This document shows positions 52,594 through 61,552 of a stretch of DNA of 64,000 nucleotides, one piece after another. The notes below the pieces were generated by a model. It was not told the DNA's origin. It was given only the letters and a program-made list of their open reading frames with translations, and made no database searches. The translations under genes were made by a program, and so were the position numbers. How positions within the stretch are numbered: the stretch's first letter is position 1; every line of letters starts with the position of its first letter. Source of the DNA: Hyphomonadaceae bacterium UBA7672 (GTDB lineage Bacteria > Pseudomonadota > Alphaproteobacteria > Caulobacterales > Hyphomonadaceae). The stretch covers positions 1-64,000 of the forward strand of contig DLHI01000007.1 of NCBI GenBank assembly GCA_002483135.1, in the 5' to 3' direction.

Positions 52594-53318
52594 CTAGGAA
52601 TGAAGCGTCGGATGCCTGGGGGGAGGAGAGACGCGACGGCTATTACTCATCCATCACCGACATGATGATCGGCCTGCTGTTCCTGTTCATTATCATGCTG
52701 ATGTATTTCGCGCTTCAGCTACGCACGACGACGGAGCAGTTGATCACCGCCGAGCAGACACGGAATGAGCTGCTGGAGAAGGTTGCGACGTACCTTCGCG
52801 AACGGGACGTGCATGCCGACATCGATGTTTCGGCTGGCGTCCTTCGACTGCCCGATCAGATTCTTTTCGAGAAAGGCCGCGACCAACCCAAGCCACAGGG
52901 CCTGGCGGCGTTGAACGTGCTTGCAAACGGCCTCGCCATTCACCTACCCTGCTACAGCTTTCGGGCGCGCGTCCCCCGGCCCGTGTATTGCGCCGGCCGG
53001 CCACATCATGTCGAAGCAATTTTCATCGAAGGACACACCGACAGCGATCCGATAAAACCCAATGCTCGCTTGAGAGACAATTGGGACCTGTCGGTCGCCC
53101 GCGCGTCGAACACCTACCGCATTGTGAGTGCGGCCCGACCCGATCTGTCCGAGTTTATGTCGAGCGGGCCCAACGGAAGGGCGCCACGCCAGATCTTTTC
53201 GGTTGCCGGCTACGCAGACCAGCGCCCCGTTGCGCCTGGAAGCGATGAAACCGCTATGGAGCGTAACCGGCGGATCGACGTTCGCATCATCATGGCTGGT
53301 CCAGAGCCCCTTGATTGA
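52590..53318 (+). CDS. MotB/ZorB-like peptidoglycan-binding motor subunit (OmpA domain)
   Basis: The 242-residue protein has one membrane helix preceded by TDMMIGLLFLF. Asp24 is placed like the proton-carrying Asp of MotB and ZorB. A short coiled coil (about 46-76) leads to an OmpA/MotB peptidoglycan domain (FIEGHTDSDP, WDLSVARASNTYRIV, GYADQRP, ERNRRIDVRII). With the preceding gene it should form an ion-driven 5:2 motor fixed to the cell wall. No Zorya effector (ZorC, D or E) follows; the next gene, 48 bases on, is a glycan enzyme. Confidence 0.85.
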   Translation: MTRNEASDAWGEERRDGYYSSITDMMIGLLFLFIIMLMYFALQLRTTTEQLITAEQTRNELLEKVATYLRERDVHADIDVSAGVLRLPDQILFEKGRDQPKPQGLAALNVLANGLAIHLPCYSFRARVPRPVYCAGRPHHVEAIFIEGHTDSDPIKPNARLRDNWDLSVARASNTYRIVSAARPDLSEFMSSGPNGRAPRQIFSVAGYADQRPVAPGSDETAMERNRRIDVRIIMAGPEPLD

Positions 53319-53366
53319 TAGATCAACGCCCGGAAAGGTCTTGATCTCAGGCACCATACAGTTGCA

Positions 53367-56300
53367 ATGAGTATGGAGGGCACGGGGCCAAATTTACGTG
53401 CCTCCTGTCGGCGTATGGGGCGCCGTACGACATTCGCAAGCAGGTCGGGTTCCAGCGTGGCAGATACGCACAAAGCGAAACAGACTGGGTCGCCCCCGTC
53501 CGAACCGGCATCTTCCGCCGAGGACGTCAAGGGGGGCCTGAAAGGCAAGAGACCGCCGCAGGCGCATAAGGGCGCGATGGACGATGCGACACAGCCGGGA
53601 TCGACGGGCATCCCATCGGCCTCGAGACCGTTGGCCGACCCCGCCTATGGAAGCGGCCGGGACGAAACTGACATCGCGGCATCCGTCTTGGAAACTATCG
53701 CCGCATCGGAGCCGACGAAGGCGGCTTCGGGATCGCAGCGTGAGATAACCCTCAAACTACCGGCGGAGGCTCAGCAGCTGATCAAGGGCGGACTTGAGCC
53801 CGCTGCACCGAGTTATGAGGAAAAGGCGGCAGATACCAGCTCTCGCTCCGCAAGGGAGCCACAGCAGAAGGGAGCTAGGCTGCCTGCTCCCTTCGCCGGC
53901 AGCGATGTCGAGAAAAAGTTGGCCATGTTGGCGTCCGCTCACAGCAAGTCGGAAGAAGCCCGCGCGCGCCTAGAGGCCCAAGTCGTCGAGATGCGCAACG
54001 AGATTGCTGAACAGCGTGATGAGTTCGAGTACCGGCAGGTTCAGTCGGCGGTTCAGCTCGCGCTATTCCGCGCCGGCTACACCGCAGTGGTCATGGCAGC
54101 AGCGGGACAGCGCGCTTTGCAGCGGGCCGATGAGCGCGAGAAGGTAATGCGGCGATGGAGCAACCATCGCGCGGCCGGGAAGAGACTTGCTGCCCTCACG
54201 ATGCGGCGAATTCCGTTCGCCCTGCTTCGGCGGCACTGGGCGGGCAGGCTTGCCGTGCTGTTGGCTTCAGGGCTGTGCGCCCCTGCCGACGGACCGGGCC
54301 GTCGCGCCATGTTTGACTACGCACGCGGTCGTGGCGGCGGCGTGCATCCGCTTTTCGACGCGGACTGGTATCGCCGCAATTCGCCTGACGTGGAACAAAC
54401 GGGCCTGCTAGGAGCACTCCACTACCTGCGTGCAGGCGACAAAGAGGGACGCAATCCGCATCCGCTATTCGATGTTAATTGGTACCGAGAGCAGTACGCT
54501 GACCACCTCAAGGCGTGGCCGCTGACAACACTCGAGCACTATATCCTCGCAGGCGCGCGAATGGGTCTTGCGCCGCACCCCCTGTTCGACACGGCCTACT
54601 ACGCCCCACAGGCAGAGGAAGTGATCAGTGGCGGCGTTAACCCGCTGGCGCACTACATCTCGTCCGGCTGGCGCTCTGGCCTGTCGCCGCATCCGCTTTT
54701 CGACAACAAGTGGTACCTTGAGAAGAACCCTGACGTGCGCGAGGCGAACTTGCCCCCACTAGCGCACTATCTGATCAATGGTGCAAGCGAGCTGCGCGAT
54801 CCCCACCCGCTGTTCAGCGTCGCCTTCTACAACCGAACAAATCCAGACGTTCATGCTCTGGGAATTGAACCGCTGCGTCACTACACAACCGCCGGCTGGC
54901 GGGAAGGTCGACGGCCGAGCAAGGCCTTCGACCCGCGCTTCTACCTCGAAGCCAATCCCGATGTCGCCGCACAGGGGATCGAGCCGCTGACGCATTACCT
55001 GCTGCGCGGCGCATGGGAGGGCCGGAGTACAGCCAAAGAGTTTGACGTCGAGACCGTGATATCGTTGGCGCCCGGCGAGATCATGGGCGGACAGACCCCA
55101 CTGGAGGCCTGGGTGCGGCTTGGCTGCCCGGCTCTCAAACCCGTTGCCGCCGCATACGGCCAGGCCCAGACCGCGGGCGCCATGCGTACGCGGTCGTACA
55201 GTGATCCGCAGGCCGACGCTGCGCTCTTCGACCAATTGACCGAGAGTTCACGCCAGGAATCGTCTGACACATACAGCTGGCAGAGCTACCTCGCGATCAG
55301 CAACGCGATACGCACGGCGGAGCGCAAGCGCATCGAGCAGCTTTCCCTGGTCGCGCCCAAGCTGATCGACATTCCGGCCGACGGCGTGCGCGCAGCGGCA
55401 GCCAAGCTGGCCATCCCACAGCAAGTCTCGCCGGACGTCAGCATCGTTATCCCGGCTTACAACCACATCAAGTTCACGCTCGAATGCCTCGCGAGCATCG
55501 CAGCGGCACGCAGCAGCGTGAAGTTTGAGGTTATCGTCGGCGACGATGGCTCAACCGACGAGACGAAGGCCGCACTGGCCACCGTGCGCGGCCTGCGGAT
55601 CGTGCGCAGCGAGATGAACCAGGGCTTCCTACGCAACGTCAACTCAGCCGCAGCCAAGGCGAAAGGCCGCGTGCTAGTGGTGCTGAACAATGACGTGCAG
55701 GTGACAGACGGGTGGCTGGAGCCGTTGGTAAAGGCGTTGGACGATCCCACGGTGGGGGCCGCTGCGCCGAAAATGCTGTTCCCGAACGGCCGACTTCAAG
55801 AGGCCGGCGCACGCCTGCGGCCCGACGCAACCTCCACCATGATAGGCCTGTTCGACGACCCTGACCTGCCTCGTTACAACTATGGGCGCGACGTCGACTA
55901 CGCCTCGGGCGCATGCATTGCCGTGCGTCGCGCCGACTTCGAGAACCTGAAGGGCTTCGATGAGTCGTACTCACCGGCCTACTGCGAAGACGTGGACCTG
56001 TGCCTGCGCCTTCGCAACATGGGGCTGCGCATCCGCTACGAACCAGAGTCGCGAATCTACCATCACCTGTCGATCACCTCCAATGCGCTGTCCGGCTCGT
56101 ACAAGCTGCGCCAGGTGTGCAGGAACGAGCAGAAGCTGATGGAACGCTGGGGCGAGAAGATCGACGCGGACAACCAGGTGCGCGTGGTCGCATTCTACCT
56201 GCCGCAATTCCACACAGTGCCGGAGAACGACCGCTGGTGGGGTGCGGGCTTCACAGAATGGAAGAACGTGCAGCGCGCGCTGCCGAACTACACCTCGCAC

Positions 56301-57263
56301 TATCAGCCGCACCGCCCCGGAGAGCTTGGCTATTACGACCTCTCCAACCCCGAGACGATGGAGGCGCAGGCGGCACTGGCGCGGCTCTACGGGGTGCACG
56401 GATTCTGTTACTACTATTATTCATTCTCAGGGCGCCGAATGCTGGAGAAGCCAGTCGACCAGATGCTGGAGCGCGGCAGCCCCGACGTGCCTTTCTGCTT
56501 GTGCTGGGCCAACGAGAACTGGACCCGCACCTGGGACGGGGGAGATAAATCCGTTCTGCTTGCCCAGAACTACCGGCCCGAAGACGACATCGTAATCATC
56601 GAAGACCTGGTCCGCTATCTGAAGGCACCAAGCTACATCCGCATCAACGGCAAACCGCTTCTGGCGATATATCGGCCGCAGCTGCTGCCTGACGCCAAGC
56701 GCACCGCCGAGACGTGGCGCCGCGTCTGCCGCGAAAAGGGCGTTGGCGAGATCTATCTTGCAATGGTCGAGGTGTTCGAGCACGCCCGCAACCAGCCTGA
56801 CCCGAAGACCTGGGGCTTCGACGCCTCGATTGAGTTCCCGCCAACCGGCATGGGCGAGCCGGTCACGCCCCCTGGCGACCTGGTCAACTCGCGCTTCAAG
56901 GGCATGGTGTGTGATTACCGTCGTATGGTGCAGAGCTACATGCAGAAGCCTGTGCCGGGGTTCACCCGCTTTCGCGGTGTGACCCCCTCGTGGGACAACA
57001 CAGCACGGCGGCAGGACGACAGCTATTCGTTCCACCACGCGACGCCCGGCGCCTTCCAGGCTTGGCTTGAGGCGGTAATCGACCAGACGCGCGACCAGAA
57101 CCAGGGCGACGAGCGTATCGTCTTCGTCAACGCTTGGAACGAATGGGCCGAGGGTGCGCATCTCGAGCCCGACGAACGCTTTGGGCGGGGATGGCTGGAG
57201 GCGGTGCGGAATGCGCAGACCTCTGATCTGATACTGCCGAACCGCAAGCCGCAGGATTGGTAA
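53367..57263 (+). CDS. multidomain glycan protein: NPDV-type repeats, GT2 domain, GH99/WbsX-like domain
   Basis: The 1,298-residue protein starts with about 190 charged, disordered residues, then a coiled coil (about 185-235). From 326 to 559 there are six repeats and one degenerate one of the form HPLFDxxWY..NPDV..PL.HYL..G..EGR. A GT2 domain begins near 689 (VSIVIPAYNHIKFTLECLA, VGDDGSTDE, VVLNNDVQV). From 937 comes a WbsX/GH99-like domain (RVVAFYLPQFHTVPEND, FTEWKNV, LCWANENWTRTWDGG, NAWNEWAEGAHLEPD). It probably makes or trims a surface glycan in the cytoplasm. It is the third gene after the motor pair. Confidence 0.85.
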   Translation: MSMEGTGPNLRASCRRMGRRTTFASRSGSSVADTHKAKQTGSPPSEPASSAEDVKGGLKGKRPPQAHKGAMDDATQPGSTGIPSASRPLADPAYGSGRDETDIAASVLETIAASEPTKAASGSQREITLKLPAEAQQLIKGGLEPAAPSYEEKAADTSSRSAREPQQKGARLPAPFAGSDVEKKLAMLASAHSKSEEARARLEAQVVEMRNEIAEQRDEFEYRQVQSAVQLALFRAGYTAVVMAAAGQRALQRADEREKVMRRWSNHRAAGKRLAALTMRRIPFALLRRHWAGRLAVLLASGLCAPADGPGRRAMFDYARGRGGGVHPLFDADWYRRNSPDVEQTGLLGALHYLRAGDKEGRNPHPLFDVNWYREQYADHLKAWPLTTLEHYILAGARMGLAPHPLFDTAYYAPQAEEVISGGVNPLAHYISSGWRSGLSPHPLFDNKWYLEKNPDVREANLPPLAHYLINGASELRDPHPLFSVAFYNRTNPDVHALGIEPLRHYTTAGWREGRRPSKAFDPRFYLEANPDVAAQGIEPLTHYLLRGAWEGRSTAKEFDVETVISLAPGEIMGGQTPLEAWVRLGCPALKPVAAAYGQAQTAGAMRTRSYSDPQADAALFDQLTESSRQESSDTYSWQSYLAISNAIRTAERKRIEQLSLVAPKLIDIPADGVRAAAAKLAIPQQVSPDVSIVIPAYNHIKFTLECLASIAAARSSVKFEVIVGDDGSTDETKAALATVRGLRIVRSEMNQGFLRNVNSAAAKAKGRVLVVLNNDVQVTDGWLEPLVKALDDPTVGAAAPKMLFPNGRLQEAGARLRPDATSTMIGLFDDPDLPRYNYGRDVDYASGACIAVRRADFENLKGFDESYSPAYCEDVDLCLRLRNMGLRIRYEPESRIYHHLSITSNALSGSYKLRQVCRNEQKLMERWGEKIDADNQVRVVAFYLPQFHTVPENDRWWGAGFTEWKNVQRALPNYTSHYQPHRPGELGYYDLSNPETMEAQAALARLYGVHGFCYYYYSFSGRRMLEKPVDQMLERGSPDVPFCLCWANENWTRTWDGGDKSVLLAQNYRPEDDIVIIEDLVRYLKAPSYIRINGKPLLAIYRPQLLPDAKRTAETWRRVCREKGVGEIYLAMVEVFEHARNQPDPKTWGFDASIEFPPTGMGEPVTPPGDLVNSRFKGMVCDYRRMVQSYMQKPVPGFTRFRGVTPSWDNTARRQDDSYSFHHATPGAFQAWLEAVIDQTRDQNQGDERIVFVNAWNEWAEGAHLEPDERFGRGWLEAVRNAQTSDLILPNRKPQDW

Positions 57264-58408
57264 TGAGAATTGACGCCGCAGTGCCAGGGAACCTTGTGAT
57301 TGCTGGCCACCCATTCGCCCGCATCGGAATGGGACAGCAGACGCGAGCCTGTCATCTGGCTTTCAAGGCGGCCGGCGCGGCGCCGAAGCTGCGCGACATA
57401 TACGCACTGAATCCGCGTACCGACGCCGACTACGAACGCGACCTCTCGGCTGACCTGACACAGCGTCTCTCGCCTGCCGCCAACGTCTTCAACCTCAATG
57501 GCGACGAGATCGAACAGGCGCTCGAACACCTGTCTGACGACAACTTTTGCCGCGCCTTCAACGTGGTGGCGCCAGCATGGGAGCTGTCGGAGTATCCCGC
57601 CGAATGGGCCCGCCAGCTGGAGCGCTTCAACGAAATCTGGGCCATTTCCTCGTTTGTGCGCGACTCTATCGGCAGGGCTACGAAGACGCCGGTGCATGCC
57701 ATGCCGATGGCCGTAGAGCCGACGCTTTCGGAGATGGTGACGCGGCGCGGTCTCGGCCTGCCAGAGCACGCCTTCATCTTCCTCTTCTTCTTCGACTTCT
57801 CCTCCTACATGGCGCGGAAGAACCCTTTCGCCGTGCTGGATGCCTTCAACGCGCTCGCCGAGCGCCATCCGCGCGCGCCGCTGCATTTGGTGCTAAAGCA
57901 CAAGGGTGGGAACCCTGACAGTAAGGACGCCGCCCGGCTGCGCGAGGCCGTGTCGGGCCGCTCCGACCAGATCCAGGTGATCGAGCGCGAACTGACCAGC
58001 GCCCAGACCCGCAGCCTCATTCGTAACGCCGACTGCTTCGTATCGCTTCACCGCTCCGAAGGCTTCGGCTTCGGCCTCGCGGAAGCAATGGCGCTGGGCA
58101 CGCCCGTGATCGGGACGGCATATTCAGGCAATCTCGACTTCATGACTAAGGAAAACTCCTGGCTGGTCGACTTCAGGATGACGCCGGTGAAAGCGGGCGA
58201 ATACCCCCATTTCGAAGGCCAGAAATGGGCAGACCCCGACATGAGGGACGCGGTGAACCTTATGGAATCCGTCTTCCGCGACCGCGCCGAGGCGCGCCGC
58301 AGGAGTGAGCGTGCGCGGCGCGACATGATCCGCGACTTCTCTTACAGGGCAGTAGGATTGCGCTACCTGGAACGCCTTGAGACCGTCCTTCGCCGCGAGC
58401 CGGCCTGA
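57263..58408 (+). CDS. GT4-family glycosyltransferase
   Basis: The 381-residue GT-B protein has GHPFARIGMGQQTRACHL near the N-terminus, VVAPAWELSEYP and donor motif SLHRSEGFGFGLAEAMALGT. It is paralogous to the GT4 at 41936-43186 (shared SGNLDFM/SGNVDFM region). ATG shares one base with the preceding TAA stop, so translation is probably coupled to the large GT2-WbsX gene. Confidence 0.9.
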   Translation: MRIDAAVPGNLVIAGHPFARIGMGQQTRACHLAFKAAGAAPKLRDIYALNPRTDADYERDLSADLTQRLSPAANVFNLNGDEIEQALEHLSDDNFCRAFNVVAPAWELSEYPAEWARQLERFNEIWAISSFVRDSIGRATKTPVHAMPMAVEPTLSEMVTRRGLGLPEHAFIFLFFFDFSSYMARKNPFAVLDAFNALAERHPRAPLHLVLKHKGGNPDSKDAARLREAVSGRSDQIQVIERELTSAQTRSLIRNADCFVSLHRSEGFGFGLAEAMALGTPVIGTAYSGNLDFMTKENSWLVDFRMTPVKAGEYPHFEGQKWADPDMRDAVNLMESVFRDRAEARRRSERARRDMIRDFSYRAVGLRYLERLETVLRREPA

Positions 58409-58616
58409 TCTGCAACAACGCGCGATGGCTACGCCGGGGCCGCCGGGCTCAGCACCCTTGTCGACGGCAAAGGCTTCCACGCATCTTTCGCCGCGCATGT
58501 TCTTCGGCGCCTGCCGGCTGCAGGGGCGCGTTTGACGAACCCGTGTGGATCGGAATACCCCTTAAGCTTCAAGCTGAGCCACGCCCGGTTAGGGCACGCA
58601 AACGGGCGATCTTGCC

Positions 58617-59603
58617 ATGAACAACATCTTGTCGCGGCTGATGGGCGGGAGCCGCACGCCTTCCCGGCCAAGCTCGCCTTCCCCAGCTTCAGATTGCCAC
58701 TCCGCCACGCTGGACGCCACGCTGTGGATCGACCGGCCGGACGCAGCGCAGACTGTTTCGACTGCCAGGATCTCCGACGAGACCAGGCAGGCTGCAATGG
58801 ATCTCATTACTAAGGGCTTCACCATCTTGCGCGGCGTGCAGGACCCCGCGCTCTGCCAACAGGTGATCGACGACTACTACCGTTACTCACGGGAGAACGT
58901 CGGCTATGTCGACGCCTGCCGTGACGATTTGGGCCGCGAGAGGCGGATGGTGAACTTCCATCGCTACTCCGAGGCATCGATGCGGTTGGGGACCAATCCC
59001 CGCGTGATGGCTATCCTCGACTACCTGTTTGGCGCCGAGGCCTCAGTCTATACCTCACTGACCTTTAAGTTCGGTACGCAGCAGCCGACGCACCGTGACA
59101 CCCCGCACTTCTCCACCTGGCCGGAAGGCTATTTCTTTGGCGTGTGGAATGCGCTCGAAGACATCGCACCCGAATCCGGTCCGCTATTCTACTTTGAAGG
59201 CGCGCACCGAATGATCGTGGATCAGGTCTCGATCTGGCGGGAGGCGAAAGCGAAGCGTCCCGATCTCAGCGAGGCCGACCAGCTGCTCTACGCCCTCGAC
59301 GTCTACAACGGCGAGGTGGCCATCCGCGCGCCGGAGAACGGCGTCTACCGTCTCGCAGAGATGAAACGCGGCGATGTAGCCATATGGCATCCACAGACCC
59401 CGCACGGCGGCTCGCCTGCCTCCGACCCGATGCGCAGCCGTTGGAGCACCGTCTTCCATTGCGCCCCCGCGGACAAGCAGGTTCACCAGCACCATGGTTT
59501 CTTCCTGAATGCCGGCGCCGCGGAGCCGCCGGCGCGCTACATCTTCAGCGAAGCTCATGGGCGCAAGATCGCTGTGGCTGGCGAGCCCGGCTTCCAGGTC
59601 TGA
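58617..59603 (+). CDS. phytanoyl-CoA dioxygenase-family Fe(II)/2-oxoglutarate oxygenase
   Basis: The 328-residue protein has the iron triad His159-x-Asp161 (THRDTPHFSTWP) and a distal His (HPQTPHGGS, His263), with a late Arg (RSRW) for 2-oxoglutarate. SGPLFYFEGAHR is the family's substrate-side strand. It would hydroxylate a small molecule or a glycan-linked residue. It sits in the glycan operon, so a decorating role is likely but the substrate is unknown. ATG 58617 follows a 208-base gap. Confidence 0.88.
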   Translation: MNNILSRLMGGSRTPSRPSSPSPASDCHSATLDATLWIDRPDAAQTVSTARISDETRQAAMDLITKGFTILRGVQDPALCQQVIDDYYRYSRENVGYVDACRDDLGRERRMVNFHRYSEASMRLGTNPRVMAILDYLFGAEASVYTSLTFKFGTQQPTHRDTPHFSTWPEGYFFGVWNALEDIAPESGPLFYFEGAHRMIVDQVSIWREAKAKRPDLSEADQLLYALDVYNGEVAIRAPENGVYRLAEMKRGDVAIWHPQTPHGGSPASDPMRSRWSTVFHCAPADKQVHQHHGFFLNAGAAEPPARYIFSEAHGRKIAVAGEPGFQV

Positions 59604-59626
59604 CGGTCGCAGTAGAGAGAGGATGC

Positions 59627-60523
59627 GTGTTGCGCCTGTTCCGGACATTCGAGGAGGTACAAGCGTTCGAGGACGCCAACTGGCCCGTACGGCTCGCCGC
59701 CGAAAGCCCCATTGCCGCCTCCGAGCGATGGCCGATCCACTGCCTGGTATGCGAACGCGATGTCGAAGCGGCGGTCAACATCGGCGCGCTTTTCGGCGAC
59801 GCGCCCAACCTGCGCGAGGGCATTGTGTGCCCGGTTTGCGGCATGGGTAATCGCAACAGGCTGATGGCGCAGCTCGTGCACGACCTGGCGCCCATCGCGC
59901 AATTCCGCAAGGTGGCGGTGTTCGAGCCGCGATCGGTTTACACCGCGATGTTGGAGAAGGCGGGCTACGAGGTCGCGCATTCGGCATTCCTGCCTGGGAC
60001 GAACGCCGCGGAGCACCAGGACATGACCGCCACGACCTATCGCGACGGGCAGTTCGACCTGGCCGTGCACAATGACGTGCTGGAGCACATACCCGATACG
60101 CGCGCGGCGCTGCGCGACAACCACCGCATCCTGCGGCCCGGCGGCAAGCTGATCTTCACCTGTCCCATCTTCGCCATTCGCAGCACCATCGTGCGGGCCC
60201 GAATGGGCGAGGACGGCCAAGTGGAGCACATCCTAGAGCCGGAGATTCACGGTGACCCGCTGGCAGCGGACGGCGTGCTTGCCTTCTACAACATGGGAAT
60301 CGATCTGCTCGAGGCTGTGCGCGAGGCTGGCTTTGCGGATGTGGGCCTGGCCGTGTGGTATGATCCAGCACTCGGGTTCACGACGAACAATCATCCACTG
60401 AAGAACGCCGCCGACGGGTCCGCCGTCGGAAACATGCTGCCGGCCGTCGTGGTCGCGACAAAAGAGCCGGCCGGACGCTGGCTCAATTCGCTCTTTGCCG
60501 GATCGCGCCGACGAGGCGCATAA
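59627..60523 (+). CDS. class I SAM-dependent methyltransferase with N-terminal Cys-pair zinc-binding region
   Basis: The 298-residue protein starts at GTG 59627 with GAGAGG upstream. It has CLVC and CPVCG pairs (about 42-75) that probably bind zinc, then a methyltransferase core (VAVFEPRSVYTAML, FDLAVHNDVLEHIPDTRAA, HRILRPGGKLIFTCP). Such proteins act on sugars or on glycan donors. The donor GxG motif is weak (VFEPRS), so the assignment rests on the post-motif I-III region. It lies 23 bases after the dioxygenase gene. Confidence 0.82.
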   Translation: MLRLFRTFEEVQAFEDANWPVRLAAESPIAASERWPIHCLVCERDVEAAVNIGALFGDAPNLREGIVCPVCGMGNRNRLMAQLVHDLAPIAQFRKVAVFEPRSVYTAMLEKAGYEVAHSAFLPGTNAAEHQDMTATTYRDGQFDLAVHNDVLEHIPDTRAALRDNHRILRPGGKLIFTCPIFAIRSTIVRARMGEDGQVEHILEPEIHGDPLAADGVLAFYNMGIDLLEAVREAGFADVGLAVWYDPALGFTTNNHPLKNAADGSAVGNMLPAVVVATKEPAGRWLNSLFAGSRRRGA

Positions 60524-60547
60524 GAACAACTAGACGCGGAGCCCACC

Positions 60548-61531
60548 ATGTCATTTCCGTTGAACACACCCGAAGAGCGCAAAGAAGCCGCACGGTGGGC
60601 CTACCGTCTGCTCCTCGACCGCGAGGCTGAGAGCCCGATTATCCTTGAGCAGGTGCAAAAGACAGACACAGCCTCGCTGAGAGAGTCGTTCGTGGCGTCA
60701 AGCGAATACGCCGATCATGTCGGTCGCAATCTGTCGCGACCCGTGCGCATCGTGGGCGTGGACGCGCCCGCGAACCAGGTCGAGATCGAGATGTCGAGAG
60801 ACTTGTCCGAGAAGTTGCGCGCGCACGTTCAGGCAACGTGGACGCTCCTGGGCGAGGAGGCGCCGCACTGGTCAGTGCTGTCGAGCGAGGAGTTCCGACC
60901 GCAAAACATAGCGGACAACGAGGCGTCGTTCTACGGCTCTGGCGAGCAGGACCTCAACACGCTTCTGGGCGTGCTCGCGCGGCAGGAAATCAAACCAAAG
61001 GATCTGCCTGTCTGCTTCGAGTTCGGCTGCGGGCTGGGCCGCGTGACGCTGCCGTTGGCGGAGACGTTCAAGCGGGTGATCGCTTGCGACATTTCCGCCT
61101 CGCACCTCGCAGTGGCGCGCCGGAGGGCAAAGGATGCCGGACACGGCAACATAACTTTCACTCAGGCCGACACCGGCGACTTCGGTGTGCACGAGGGATT
61201 CGACCTGTGGTTCTCGCGCATCGTGCTGCAGCACAACCCGCCGCCGATTATGCACGCCGTACTCGACCGCGCGCTGGGCAAGCTGAATCGCGGAGGCGTG
61301 GCCGTGTTCCAGATACCGACGCACGCCACTGGCTACCGGTTCGACGTTCGGAAGTACGTGCAGCAGCTTGGCGAGACCCGCGAGATCGAGATGCACTGCC
61401 TGCCTCAGCGCCATGTGTTCGAGCTGGCGCGCAAACACGGACTGCATGTGCTTGAGGTGCGTGAGGACTTCTCGGCGGGGCCGCACGAGCACTGGGTATC
61501 GAACGTATTCACCCTGCGACGGCCGAAATAG
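60548..61531 (+). CDS. class I methyltransferase with N-terminal DUF4214-like segment
   Basis: The 327-residue protein has AYRLLLDREAESPIILEQV near the start, like the DUF4214 repeats found on surface-glycan and S-layer enzymes. The methyltransferase core shows FEFGCGLGRVTLPLAETF (motif I), ACDIS and FDLWFSRIVLQHN. It ends in VFTLRRPK. It is the fifth plus-strand gene after the motor pair. It is likely a glycan or glycolipid methyltransferase. Confidence 0.85.
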   Translation: MSFPLNTPEERKEAARWAYRLLLDREAESPIILEQVQKTDTASLRESFVASSEYADHVGRNLSRPVRIVGVDAPANQVEIEMSRDLSEKLRAHVQATWTLLGEEAPHWSVLSSEEFRPQNIADNEASFYGSGEQDLNTLLGVLARQEIKPKDLPVCFEFGCGLGRVTLPLAETFKRVIACDISASHLAVARRRAKDAGHGNITFTQADTGDFGVHEGFDLWFSRIVLQHNPPPIMHAVLDRALGKLNRGGVAVFQIPTHATGYRFDVRKYVQQLGETREIEMHCLPQRHVFELARKHGLHVLEVREDFSAGPHEHWVSNVFTLRRPK

Positions 61532-61552
61532 CCTCGCCCCCGTTGCGCAGCT

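Noticed and set aside
51808..53318. Complete Zorya anti-phage system
   Set aside because: Only the A and B motor parts are present. No ZorC, D, E, F or G-like gene follows, and the A subunit lacks the long tail.
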